Origin: Lentisphaera sp.
Lineage (GTDB): Bacteria > Verrucomicrobiota > Lentisphaeria > Victivallales > GWF2-50-93
Reading direction: 5' to 3'
Length of the DNA stretch: 10,812 nt
Assembly (NCBI GenBank): GCA_020721745.1
Contig: DYMC01000077.1
Location: forward strand, 1-10,812
Every line of letters starts with the position of its first letter. The first letter of the stretch is position 1. Below, one piece after another: positions 1-5,903 of this stretch. The translations under genes were made by a program, and so were the position numbers. A model generated the notes under the pieces. The model was not told where the DNA came from, did not search any database, and worked only from the letters and a program-made list of their open reading frames with translations.

Positions 1-106
1 CGTATGCGACGAGGTGCAGCATGTTCTTGTATTTTTCCTTGCTGGGATCAAATTCATAGCCCGTTTTTCGCGAAAAACGGGCTATTTCCTTGTTCCGACT
101 GGACAT
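1..106 (-). CDS. Start of an unidentified protein, cut by the window edge
   Basis: An ATG at 106-104 opens a frame that stays open to the left edge, giving 35 residues that begin MSSRNKEIARFSRKTGYEF. The start is well supported: AAGGAGG lies 7 nt upstream, and a -35/-10 pair lies about 27 nt further up. The visible part is basic and hydrophilic, with no signal peptide or membrane segment. I do not recognise the family. Codons 8-17 form a perfect 30-bp palindrome. The gene follows the CARF-HEPN gene on the same strand after 78 bp. Its promoter carries the same dyad box as the cmr operon, so it may belong to the same regulon. A transposase, regulator or third effector are all open possibilities; only the missing remainder can decide. 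Confidence 0.6.
   Translation of the reverse strand, partial: MSSRNKEIARFSRKTGYEFDPSKEKYKNMLHLVAY
56..85. repeat. Perfect 30-bp palindrome inside the left-edge gene
   Basis: The left arm ATAGCCCGTTTTTCG is the exact reverse complement of the right arm CGAAAAACGGGCTAT, with no spacer. It falls about 20 nt after the start codon of the partial minus-strand gene and encodes IARFSRKTGY. In RNA it could form a stem of roughly 13 bp with a 4-nt loop close to the translation start. There is no U-run behind it on the minus strand, and only a mixed TTCCTTGTTCC on the plus strand, so it is a poor intrinsic terminator. Confidence 0.85.
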
Positions 107-133
107 GCTGGAGCCTCCTTTTGTGTTGCAGGC

Positions 134-162
134 GTTTTACAGGGGATAAGGACTGAAGTCAA
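134..162 (-). promoter_or_regulatory. Predicted sigma70-like promoter of the left-edge gene
   Basis: Read on the minus strand, TTGACT (162-157, 5 of 6 matches to TTGACA) is followed after 17 nt by TAAAAC (139-134, 4 of 6 matches to TATAAT). The start codon of the left-edge gene is 27 nt further on. The dyad box at 171-185 ends 8 bp upstream of the -35. The weak -10 would fit a promoter that needs an activator. This is a prediction from sequence only. Confidence 0.5.
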
Positions 163-170
163 GGCGTTAC

Positions 171-185
171 GACGTCAAATGACGT
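171..185 (-). promoter_or_regulatory. Dyad box matching the box upstream of the cmr operon
   Basis: On the minus strand the box reads ACGTCATTTGACGTC and is identical over 15 bp to 10722-10736. It contains an inverted repeat, ACGTCA-TT-TGACGT. It begins at the last base of the CARF-HEPN stop codon and ends 8 bp before the -35 hexamer of the left-edge gene. This copy is slightly degenerate: the bases flanking the 15-mer break the perfect 10-bp tandem repeat seen at the right end. It is most likely a binding site for a dimeric regulator. The position suits an activator, but repression is not excluded. Confidence 0.6.
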
Positions 186-1441
186 TACTGTCCCTGGCCT
201 TTGGGCTTGAAGAAGGAGGGGAAGACAGGCAGGTCGGAGCGGGAGATGGCAAGCAGATTCAAGGCATCGTCGAAGAGATTCTCGAATTTGGGCCTGTCGA
301 TCGAATGGGTGCCATGCGCCAGTATCGAATTGTTCCTCTCCGCGAGGTGTGCGTTTATCCTGGTGTTTTCCGAGAATCGTTTTCCCATGTCGTCATTGAG
401 GTTGAGAAGCAGTTGGAACGACGCATGGCATCCGAAATGGAGGAGGGTGTCCTCGCGAGAATACTTCAGGATGTATTCCTGCCTAATGGTCTCGGGGATG
501 CATCCGGGGTCGCATTTTGAGTTGTCTATGCCATATTTTTTCAGCGCGATCTTTGCCGTCCTTTCGATTGCGGAGTAGGTTCTTGCCGTGGCATCTTCGA
601 ATTTTATCTCGAGGTCGGCCCTTCGGCGGGCGTTGGAGAGGAGGTCGTGGACGAGGAAGAATGGCTCTGTGTCGAACTTCTTCAGCGCCCCGTAGTTTTT
701 CTCGACGGACTCCGTGAACTCCGAGAGATCCGGAAGGAAGGGATTGTCCGACATCGGGAAATCCTTCAGCCTGTCGAAGTTTTTCGAAAACAGAGACAGT
801 GCGGTTTTATGGTTGAAGATGTCCCATTCGTGGTATGCCCTGACGATGGCGGCGAGCAATGAAAGGCTTCTTTTTGCCTTTTCGTCCGTCACCTTGCCTT
901 CAGTTTTGGCAAAGAGCTCCGCGGAATTGGCGTATTGGGCGCAGTCGAAGAGGCGCATGGCGTGTTGGATTTCGAAGTAGGCGAGCTTGTCCCAGGGGTT
1001 CTGCAGCGTCACATGCCTCTCCGAGCCGTCGAGAACCACGCCGAGACCGTTTTTGCCTCTTTCTGTCCCTCCGACATAATTGAAGAGGCATGGGAACATT
1101 GATGATGCCCATACTACGGCGGCGCTCATGGTTTTTGTTCCTCCGGTGTAGTCCGCAAGACCGGGCCACTGTGCATCCTGCCCCAGCTTGCGCATCGCCC
1201 TGGGGACTTCGTCGAGGAGTATTTTTGTGCTTTCGCCTATGTCCGCCTCGTCAGGTGTTACAATGAACTCGTGGTCTATCATTTTTCCAATGCCATCGAA
1301 GATTGCGGGCATTATTTTTGCGCTGACCTGCTCCCTGCTGGCCTTTGATACGAAGAATATTATCTTGTCCGGGAGATGCGACTTCACCGAACTGACTATT
1401 GGTGCCTCGGCGCCGCCCACGCTTATGAGCATGGTCTTCAT
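185..1441 (-). CDS. CARF-HEPN ribonuclease of the Csm6-like TIGR02710 family
   Basis: The product has 418 residues. The N-terminal half is a CARF domain with a nucleotide-binding loop at residues 97-103 (DYTGGTK) and an opening strand MLISVGGAEAP. The C-terminal half has a helix resembling the first HEPN helix (about 272-300). Near the C-terminus it carries RNNSILAHG, an R-x6-H HEPN catalytic motif with Arg369 and His376. The family is a cyclic-oligoadenylate-activated cytoplasmic RNase of type III systems. The ligand ring size cannot be read from the sequence. The ATG overlaps the TGA of the preceding nuclease gene as ATGA, and no strong Shine-Dalgarno sits at normal distance, so translation is probably coupled. 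It is the last gene of the operon, and no hairpin-plus-U-run terminator follows. Confidence 0.88.
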   Translation of the reverse strand: MKTMLISVGGAEAPIVSSVKSHLPDKIIFFVSKASREQVSAKIMPAIFDGIGKMIDHEFIVTPDEADIGESTKILLDEVPRAMRKLGQDAQWPGLADYTGGTKTMSAAVVWASSMFPCLFNYVGGTERGKNGLGVVLDGSERHVTLQNPWDKLAYFEIQHAMRLFDCAQYANSAELFAKTEGKVTDEKAKRSLSLLAAIVRAYHEWDIFNHKTALSLFSKNFDRLKDFPMSDNPFLPDLSEFTESVEKNYGALKKFDTEPFFLVHDLLSNARRRADLEIKFEDATARTYSAIERTAKIALKKYGIDNSKCDPGCIPETIRQEYILKYSREDTLLHFGCHASFQLLLNLNDDMGKRFSENTRINAHLAERNNSILAHGTHSIDRPKFENLFDDALNLLAISRSDLPVFPSFFKPKGQGQ

Positions 1442-2631
1442 GAGAAGGATTGCTCCGGTATTTTGCCTTTGAGAGGCTGAATGATTTTGACATTCAATTC
1501 TCTTGCCCTTTTGCGGACATCCGCACCTGTTCTGTCGTTCAGCGGCAGATAGACTGCGAGGAACTTTCTGACGAAGCGCCCTCCTATGGTTCTGCCCCTG
1601 TTGTCCAGTTCATCCAACTGTCCCAGAAGTCTTGATTTTGCCCCGCCCCGCTTGCAGGAGACATAGACGGCCTGGACGCCCTGGACAGCCACGATGTCCT
1701 CCTCCCTGCCGGGACCGGAGTATTTCGCCCCTATGTTCACCGACCAGCGCAAATCCCTGAACAGCCCGGATTCTGAAGCCGCTTTTGCAACGGCCACTTC
1801 CCACCATGCCCCGGAAAAGAAAGATGTGATGAATTTCAGGCTTTCAACAGCCCTTGGATTGTGATTGAGCTCGTCAATCAGTTTCGAGGGGAGGGCGAAT
1901 CCCATGTTGTTTCTCTCAAGAAGTCCGGCTTCTGCCGCGAGAACGGCACATTCCTGGGGGATGTTCAGGTTCCTGTCCTTTAACGATTTCCATTTTTCAG
2001 GCTCTTTCGGCTCGGCTCCATTCTGAAAAAGATCCTTGTTCACGGCCTGCCAGCATCGTCTTTCATCGTCCTGATGCTGGAGCATGAAAGCAGCCGTCTC
2101 CGCATATTTCCTCCAGTCTTTTCCGGGAGTGACACGCTCGGATCCATTTGCATATGAAATAGAGTCCACGTTAAGCATGCGGCCGATGGGGCTGAATGAA
2201 AAATCCCCATTGACAAGCCTGGGAAGATTTGAAGACGTCCCCCCGTCGGTGAAATGCAGATGTTCCGTGTCCACGTATATGGAGTCAACCTTTCTGGCTG
2301 CCGCGGCCTGGTAGGCTCCGATCGACATCAGCTTTGTCCCTCCTGTGAAATTGACGACCGGGGTCTGCTCCAGGCCCAGCGCCTCGTCTATTGCGCAGGC
2401 AACAGCGTCGTATGTGTTCTTTATCCCAGGCATTTCCTCCAGGTCAAGATCCTTTTTGAATGCCTCGACCCCGGATTGTCTCGCCGCCTCAATTATCCAG
2501 TTGGATCTTTCCTTTGTCTTGCTGGTCCGGACATGGACCACCGACGCTGGCCTCAGTGCAAGAACGGGGAGAAGGTTCTGCACCGTCTCTTCGCTCACGA
2601 GCTGTATGAGGCATATCTTTCCACCTGCCAC
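1438..2631 (-). CDS. can2: Card1/Can2-like CARF plus PD-(D/E)XK nuclease (DUF1887 type)
   Basis: The product has 397 residues. Residues 1-140 form a CARF domain with the loop NFTGGTK at 94-100. A middle linker region follows. The C-terminal part (about 265-397) has the PD-(D/E)XK pattern: Glu278 in GAWWE, Asp312 in REEDI and Lys327 in VSCKRGG, then a helix QLDELDNRG typical of DUF1887 proteins. Members of this family are nucleases switched on by cyclic oligoadenylate. Ser325 stands where the Glu of an E-x-K motif is usual; I recall S-C-K in some DUF1887 members, so activity is still likely. The start is GTG at 2631, fixed by GGAGG (2644-2640) 8 nt upstream and by an in-frame TGA two codons before it. 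It is separated from the cmr genes by the only sizeable gap in the operon. Confidence 0.87.
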   Translation of the reverse strand: MAGGKICLIQLVSEETVQNLLPVLALRPASVVHVRTSKTKERSNWIIEAARQSGVEAFKKDLDLEEMPGIKNTYDAVACAIDEALGLEQTPVVNFTGGTKLMSIGAYQAAAARKVDSIYVDTEHLHFTDGGTSSNLPRLVNGDFSFSPIGRMLNVDSISYANGSERVTPGKDWRKYAETAAFMLQHQDDERRCWQAVNKDLFQNGAEPKEPEKWKSLKDRNLNIPQECAVLAAEAGLLERNNMGFALPSKLIDELNHNPRAVESLKFITSFFSGAWWEVAVAKAASESGLFRDLRWSVNIGAKYSGPGREEDIVAVQGVQAVYVSCKRGGAKSRLLGQLDELDNRGRTIGGRFVRKFLAVYLPLNDRTGADVRKRARELNVKIIQPLKGKIPEQSFS

Positions 2632-2708
2632 TTTTCAATCCTCCGGTCTTTTGAATTTTTGACACACGGACTTATGGACGCATGGGAAGCAGGAAAACCA
2701 TCAATTGG

Positions 2709-2764
2709 CGCCCATCGTCCACTTGTCCATCGGTTTATTAGTCCGCCTATTCGCCAGTCTGGCG
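2709..2764. repeat. Degenerate 8-bp-phased repeat and small hairpin in the operon gap
   Basis: The 157-bp gap between the Cmr6-Cmr1 gene and the nuclease gene holds no convincing ORF. Within it, GTCC or a close variant recurs every 8 bp: 2709 CGCC, 2717 GTCC, 2725 GTCC, 2733 GTTT, 2741 GTCC, 2749 ATTC, 2757 GTCT. At 2752-2764, CGCCA-GTC-TGGCG can form a 5-bp hairpin, and TCCGCC (2742-2747) can alternatively pair with GGCGGA (2761-2766). No U-run follows on either strand, so it is not a clear terminator. No clear promoter for the nuclease gene was seen either. Confidence 0.4.
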
Positions 2765-2788
2765 GAACCGCAGGCATTTTCCGCTGCC

Positions 2789-4963
2789 TCACGTCGGCCA
2801 CGCAAATGCGGAATCCCTGCCTTTGGCTATTTTTATTACCAGTTCAACGGTTTCTCCGGCTTTGCGTTCCGGCGGAACTTTCTCGGTGTTTTGAATTGGC
2901 CCTGAAATATCCGTTCCTTCTACCTTTGCCTTCCATCCGCCCTTTTTGGTCTTTTCCTCAAGCAGGACGGCCCTGGTCTTGTCACCTGCCTTATATCCGC
3001 TGCTGGTGGCAGGCTGGAATCTTTGGCGTTCAGGGCGGTAGTTTCGGTGCTCTTGGAATTGATGGCGCGTAGGATTTTGAGGGGGAGCTTCGGCATATTC
3101 CTTCAATTTGTTCTTGATATGCTCCATCAGTTCCTCATACATGCTTCTGCTTGTATCAACGTCGCGGATCATATCTGACGGGAAAGCGGTTATTCTAATC
3201 AACGAACCATTTGCAGAGGGCTCCACGTGATACCAGATTGGCGAAGCAAATCTGGTTTTATCTCCATTACAAGCATCCCTCAGCAGAGGGCGAAGATTTT
3301 CCGGGCACTTATGGCAGCCCCTTTGATGTGGCATAGGTTCATTTTTAGGCCCATGTATTTTTCGGGGCAATCCCAGCACAGCCTTGCAGTCCTGATGCTT
3401 GTATTTCTGGGCAAACGACTGGACGGCAAAACCGAGACGGTCAATTGCAGTCCAGGGATCGTTCCAAGGAATCCGGATTTCATCCATGATTGCAGTTTTC
3501 CATGAATATGGGGCTGCTTGCTCAACAATTCTATTTTCATTTTTGACACAGAAGTTTCTGGCCACCTCCCGGCATTCTTCAAGCGACCACGCATTCTCCC
3601 AGACAAGGGAGCCAAAGCCCTTGCGAGCCTTCGAGCCTATTCCCCCAAAACGGCATAGCAAGGAAAGAGCGGCAAGCGCCTGGTTCATGATATCCTCTTC
3701 AGAGAAGTTTGCTTTCCCCTTTCTCGCGGAAAGAGAAATACGCCATGTCGCACCACTGTCAAGATAGAATCTGCGGCGCGGTTCCTGCCTAATGACCTCA
3801 TCCATCCCATACGAAAGATAGAAGAGGCCCTGAGTGCTCCCCCGAGGAGGAGGCATGAGGGCATGAGAAGCTCTGAACGCCGGCTTCGGGGCAAACCCGT
3901 CTTTGTAGCTGAAAAATTCCTGTTTCTGCTGTTCCGAAGAGATGATCCTGATCGAAACAAGACTCTTCCCCGTTGAAGTGGAACCCCATATTTGGTTTTC
4001 CAAGATTTTCACATTTTCATCAGGAAGAATGCCCCGGTATAAGGTTCTCCACCACCACCGCAGCATTCCGCGCAGCGACGGAACTCTGAGCAATGTGTCT
4101 TCTTTATTCTTGTGGTCGGCTCCGCCGAAAAATCCTGGAGTTGCCAGTTTCAAAGTTATGCAATCCTGGACTTGTGTAACGTCGGGCAGGAAGAAACCAT
4201 ATCCGGCAACAGTTTTTGCACCGGCTCCTGAATCAATTAAACCTTTTTTAAGCCAAGCCGCCGCCAAATTCAAATCTTCATCGCTTCCTCTTGCGGTTTT
4301 CAAAAGGGAAAATTTGAATGTCGCGCCTTTTTCAGTTGCGATGAAAAAACTTGGCACAGGATTTTTATAATCGTTTCCTCCATGAGGCGTGAGGACATCA
4401 GGGACAAGTCTCCATGTATTGTCTGCCGGAACGGCTTGCAGGAAGGAAATCTTCCCTGCCTTTTGCACCTTTTTTCTTGAGATTCCGTGGGCTTTCTCGA
4501 TGAAATCGTCCAAATCCTTTGCGCCGGTGGGAAAGCCGAAAACAGAGATAATTTTCAGTGAAAGCTCCTTTGCCATATCCTCCTTCTTGCCATCCATCAG
4601 CTCTTTCCATTCGAGCCATGCGGCGTGGCCGGCTATGCCTTTGAGGGAGCTTCCCGGTATCATCGGATAATTGAAGAAAGGATGCAGGCAGAGTCCGGAA
4701 TTTTCAAGGACACCGCCCGCCATATTGACCATGAGACGGCCGCCAAGCTTCAGGGAGAATGTTCTGTCTCCGATGATCGGCATCGGACTGGATGTCCTTT
4801 TGGCATTGGCAATGGCGCAGACTTTGTCTATCTGCTCTTTTTTGCTGTTGTCTCCTAAAAAAGTAAGTTTGTCGAGACGCAAAGATGCGGATTCGATCCT
4901 GCACAGGTTCTCCGCGCCAAGCAAGTTCCCAACGTCGTCGGCGAAGGTTTTCAGCGGCATCAT
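2789..4963 (-). CDS. cmr6-cmr1: Cmr6-Cmr1 fusion RAMP protein with extra C-terminal domain
   Basis: One uninterrupted 724-residue chain carries two RAMP proteins. Residues 1-261 are Cmr6: HPFFNYP then IPGSSLKG (102-109), ending in the glycine loop GAGAKTVAGYGFF (246-258). Residues 268 to about 620 are Cmr1: TPGFFGGAD (275-283), VPSLRGMLRWWWRTL (294-308) and the glycine loop GGIGSKARKGFG (440-451). A basic, proline-rich linker (625-655) leads to a roughly 70-residue beta-rich tail with KTKKGGWKA (671-679) and GPIQN (688-692). Cmr1 and Cmr6 sit next to each other at the crRNA 3'-end side of known Cmr complexes, so a fusion is structurally sensible. AAGGAGGTGA precedes two consecutive ATG codons at 4963 and 4960. 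GGAGG lies 3 nt from the first and 6 nt from the second, so 4960 may be the true start. No separate cmr1 or cmr6 exists in the window. Confidence 0.9.
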   Translation of the reverse strand: MMPLKTFADDVGNLLGAENLCRIESASLRLDKLTFLGDNSKKEQIDKVCAIANAKRTSSPMPIIGDRTFSLKLGGRLMVNMAGGVLENSGLCLHPFFNYPMIPGSSLKGIAGHAAWLEWKELMDGKKEDMAKELSLKIISVFGFPTGAKDLDDFIEKAHGISRKKVQKAGKISFLQAVPADNTWRLVPDVLTPHGGNDYKNPVPSFFIATEKGATFKFSLLKTARGSDEDLNLAAAWLKKGLIDSGAGAKTVAGYGFFLPDVTQVQDCITLKLATPGFFGGADHKNKEDTLLRVPSLRGMLRWWWRTLYRGILPDENVKILENQIWGSTSTGKSLVSIRIISSEQQKQEFFSYKDGFAPKPAFRASHALMPPPRGSTQGLFYLSYGMDEVIRQEPRRRFYLDSGATWRISLSARKGKANFSEEDIMNQALAALSLLCRFGGIGSKARKGFGSLVWENAWSLEECREVARNFCVKNENRIVEQAAPYSWKTAIMDEIRIPWNDPWTAIDRLGFAVQSFAQKYKHQDCKAVLGLPRKIHGPKNEPMPHQRGCHKCPENLRPLLRDACNGDKTRFASPIWYHVEPSANGSLIRITAFPSDMIRDVDTSRSMYEELMEHIKNKLKEYAEAPPQNPTRHQFQEHRNYRPERQRFQPATSSGYKAGDKTRAVLLEEKTKKGGWKAKVEGTDISGPIQNTEKVPPERKAGETVELVIKIAKGRDSAFAWPT

Positions 4964-5442
4964 TCACCTCCTTCATCCCCGCCGGATTTTTTTGCAAATC
5001 TGCGGAGATAGTTCAGGAAGGCAAGGGACTCTGATGTCACTCTCCGGAGAGTGTTTGATTCAGAGGCGGCCAGTTCCTCTATGAACACAAGAATATACCT
5101 CTTCGCTTTCTTATACCCATCATTTTCCTTTAAATAGACATCTTCAAAATCTTTCTTGTTTTTCCATGCCTCGACTTTTATCAAGTGGTCAATGATGGCG
5201 TCAAAGACTTCCTCTTGTCCGCTTTTTCCATCAAACCATTTTGCCGGGATGCCCGGAGGCTCATTTCTTTTTCTCTCTTTTTCCTTTCCTGTCTTGTCCA
5301 CGGCGAAGGCTGCGGCTCCAAGAAGTCCGTTCTCTCTTATCATGGCGGGAATCTTCTTTACGACTTCGCCATCGTTTACGCCCGCCCATCTGCCCTGCGC
5401 TGTGATTGCGTTGTAGGCTCTGATCTGCTCCAAATTTTTCAT
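4960..5442 (-). CDS. cmr5: Type III-B CRISPR protein Cmr5
   Basis: The product has 160 residues and is mainly helical. It is the small, inner-filament subunit that packs against the Cmr4 backbone and contacts target RNA; no enzymatic activity is known. Recognisable parts are an N-terminal helix with QIRAYNAI, a central KKIPAMIRENGLLGAAAFAVDK (about 29-50) and a C-terminal ESLAFLNYLRRFAKK (about 138-152). It is somewhat longer than many Cmr5 proteins because of a charged insert (about residues 51-77). The start is supported by AAGGAG (5457-5452), which overlaps the TAA of the preceding PIN remnant. Its own TGA overlaps the start of the Cmr6-Cmr1 gene. Confidence 0.92.
   Translation of the reverse strand: MKNLEQIRAYNAITAQGRWAGVNDGEVVKKIPAMIRENGLLGAAAFAVDKTGKEKERKRNEPPGIPAKWFDGKSGQEEVFDAIIDHLIKVEAWKNKKDFEDVYLKENDGYKKAKRYILVFIEELAASESNTLRRVTSESLAFLNYLRRFAKKSGGDEGGE
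4964..4973 (-). promoter_or_regulatory. Full-length Shine-Dalgarno before the Cmr6-Cmr1 gene
   Basis: AAGGAGGTGA is a complete 10-base match to the usual 16S rRNA 3' tail. It lies inside the end of cmr5. Its GGAGG core is 3 nt from the first ATG (4963) and 6 nt from the second (4960), which favours the second as the main start although both are in frame. Confidence 0.7.
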
Positions 5443-5455
5443 TTGCAGTTTCTCC

Positions 5456-5662
5456 TTAAAATATTCGATTGACGCCGTATCGGTCGAAAGACTCGTCTGC
5501 GCTGATCATAGGAATGTCCTCAACCAGCGACTGTGCCGCGAGAATCCTGTCGAATGGATCCCGATGGTGGAAGGGCAGTTCTGAAACCCTGTTTTTTACT
5601 CCCAGAGCCGGATCCGCGCCGTAGAACCAAAGGAGCACATGTGTGTCTATCATGTATTTCAC
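5456..5662 (-). CDS. VapC-like PIN toxin with a large in-frame internal deletion
   Basis: The 68-residue product has both ends of a PIN toxin of the Sll0205-like type. The N-terminus is MKYMIDTHVLLWFYGADP with metal-ligand Asp6. The C-terminus has FHHRDPFDRILAAQSLVED and ISADESFDRYGV, with Asp35, Asp38 and Asp56. Such toxins normally have about 125-130 residues. Roughly 60 residues between ADPALG and LPFHHRDPFD are absent, including the helix that carries the conserved Glu. RNase activity is therefore unlikely. The frame is still open, so this is a remnant that is probably translated. The GTG start overlaps the antitoxin TGA in a 4-bp GTGA junction typical of vapBC pairs. The TAA merges with the Shine-Dalgarno of cmr5 (TAAGGAG). 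It may survive to carry ribosomes through to cmr5, or as an antitoxin-binding peptide. Confidence 0.75.
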   Translation of the reverse strand: MKYMIDTHVLLWFYGADPALGVKNRVSELPFHHRDPFDRILAAQSLVEDIPMISADESFDRYGVNRIF

Positions 5663-5880
5663 TGCATGTACTCCTTGAAATCGTCAAGAGGTTGATCGAA
5701 TCTTTTCGACATCCTTATCTTGCTCTTCATGGCACCGAAGCCGTATCTTTTGGATGCCTTGGCCGTCCTGACTTCATCCTCGACTGGAAATGCAATGACT
5801 TCAATTTTCTTGTTGACGTAATCCTTTGGGATCCGCAGGATGCAATCCTGCTTCGTAGGAACTGCAATTTCTCTAAGCAT
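5659..5880 (-). CDS. VapB-like antitoxin, DUF2281 type
   Basis: The product has 73 residues and starts MLREIAVPTKQD. The N-terminal half (LRIPKDYVNKKIEVIAFPV, about 15-33) is beta-rich and probably DNA-binding or dimerising. The C-terminal part, FGAMKSKI then FDQPLDDFKEYM, matches the toxin-binding tail seen in DUF2281 antitoxins paired with PIN toxins. Its job would be to neutralise the VapC encoded by the next ORF and perhaps repress its own transcription. The frame extends upstream to 5931, but ATG 5880 is chosen because GGAGG (5891-5887) lies 6 nt before it and the longer form would overlap cmr4. It follows cmr4 after 23 bp. The antitoxin looks complete while its partner does not. Confidence 0.78.
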   Translation of the reverse strand: MLREIAVPTKQDCILRIPKDYVNKKIEVIAFPVEDEVRTAKASKRYGFGAMKSKIRMSKRFDQPLDDFKEYMQ

Positions 5881-5903
5881 GTCATGCCTCCATTGATTCA
5901 CTT

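Noticed and set aside
56..85. Palindrome as an intrinsic terminator of the cmr operon
   Set aside because: It lies inside the next gene, past that gene's own start, and no U-run follows it on the minus strand.
14..520. Plus-strand 168-codon frame at the left edge
   Set aside because: It is antisense to the CARF-HEPN gene and to the partial gene, both better supported. Its sequence is a shadow translation.
2595..2801. Minus-strand 68-codon frame spanning the gap before the nuclease gene
   Set aside because: It overlaps both neighbours in another frame, has no ribosome binding site, and its product resembles no family. It would also run into the strong Shine-Dalgarno and GTG of the nuclease gene.
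2254..3072. Plus-strand open frame of 272 codons opposite the Cmr6-Cmr1 and nuclease genes
   Set aside because: It lies antisense to two clear genes and the 157-bp gap, has a Cys/Leu/Arg-rich random-looking composition, and shows no motif.
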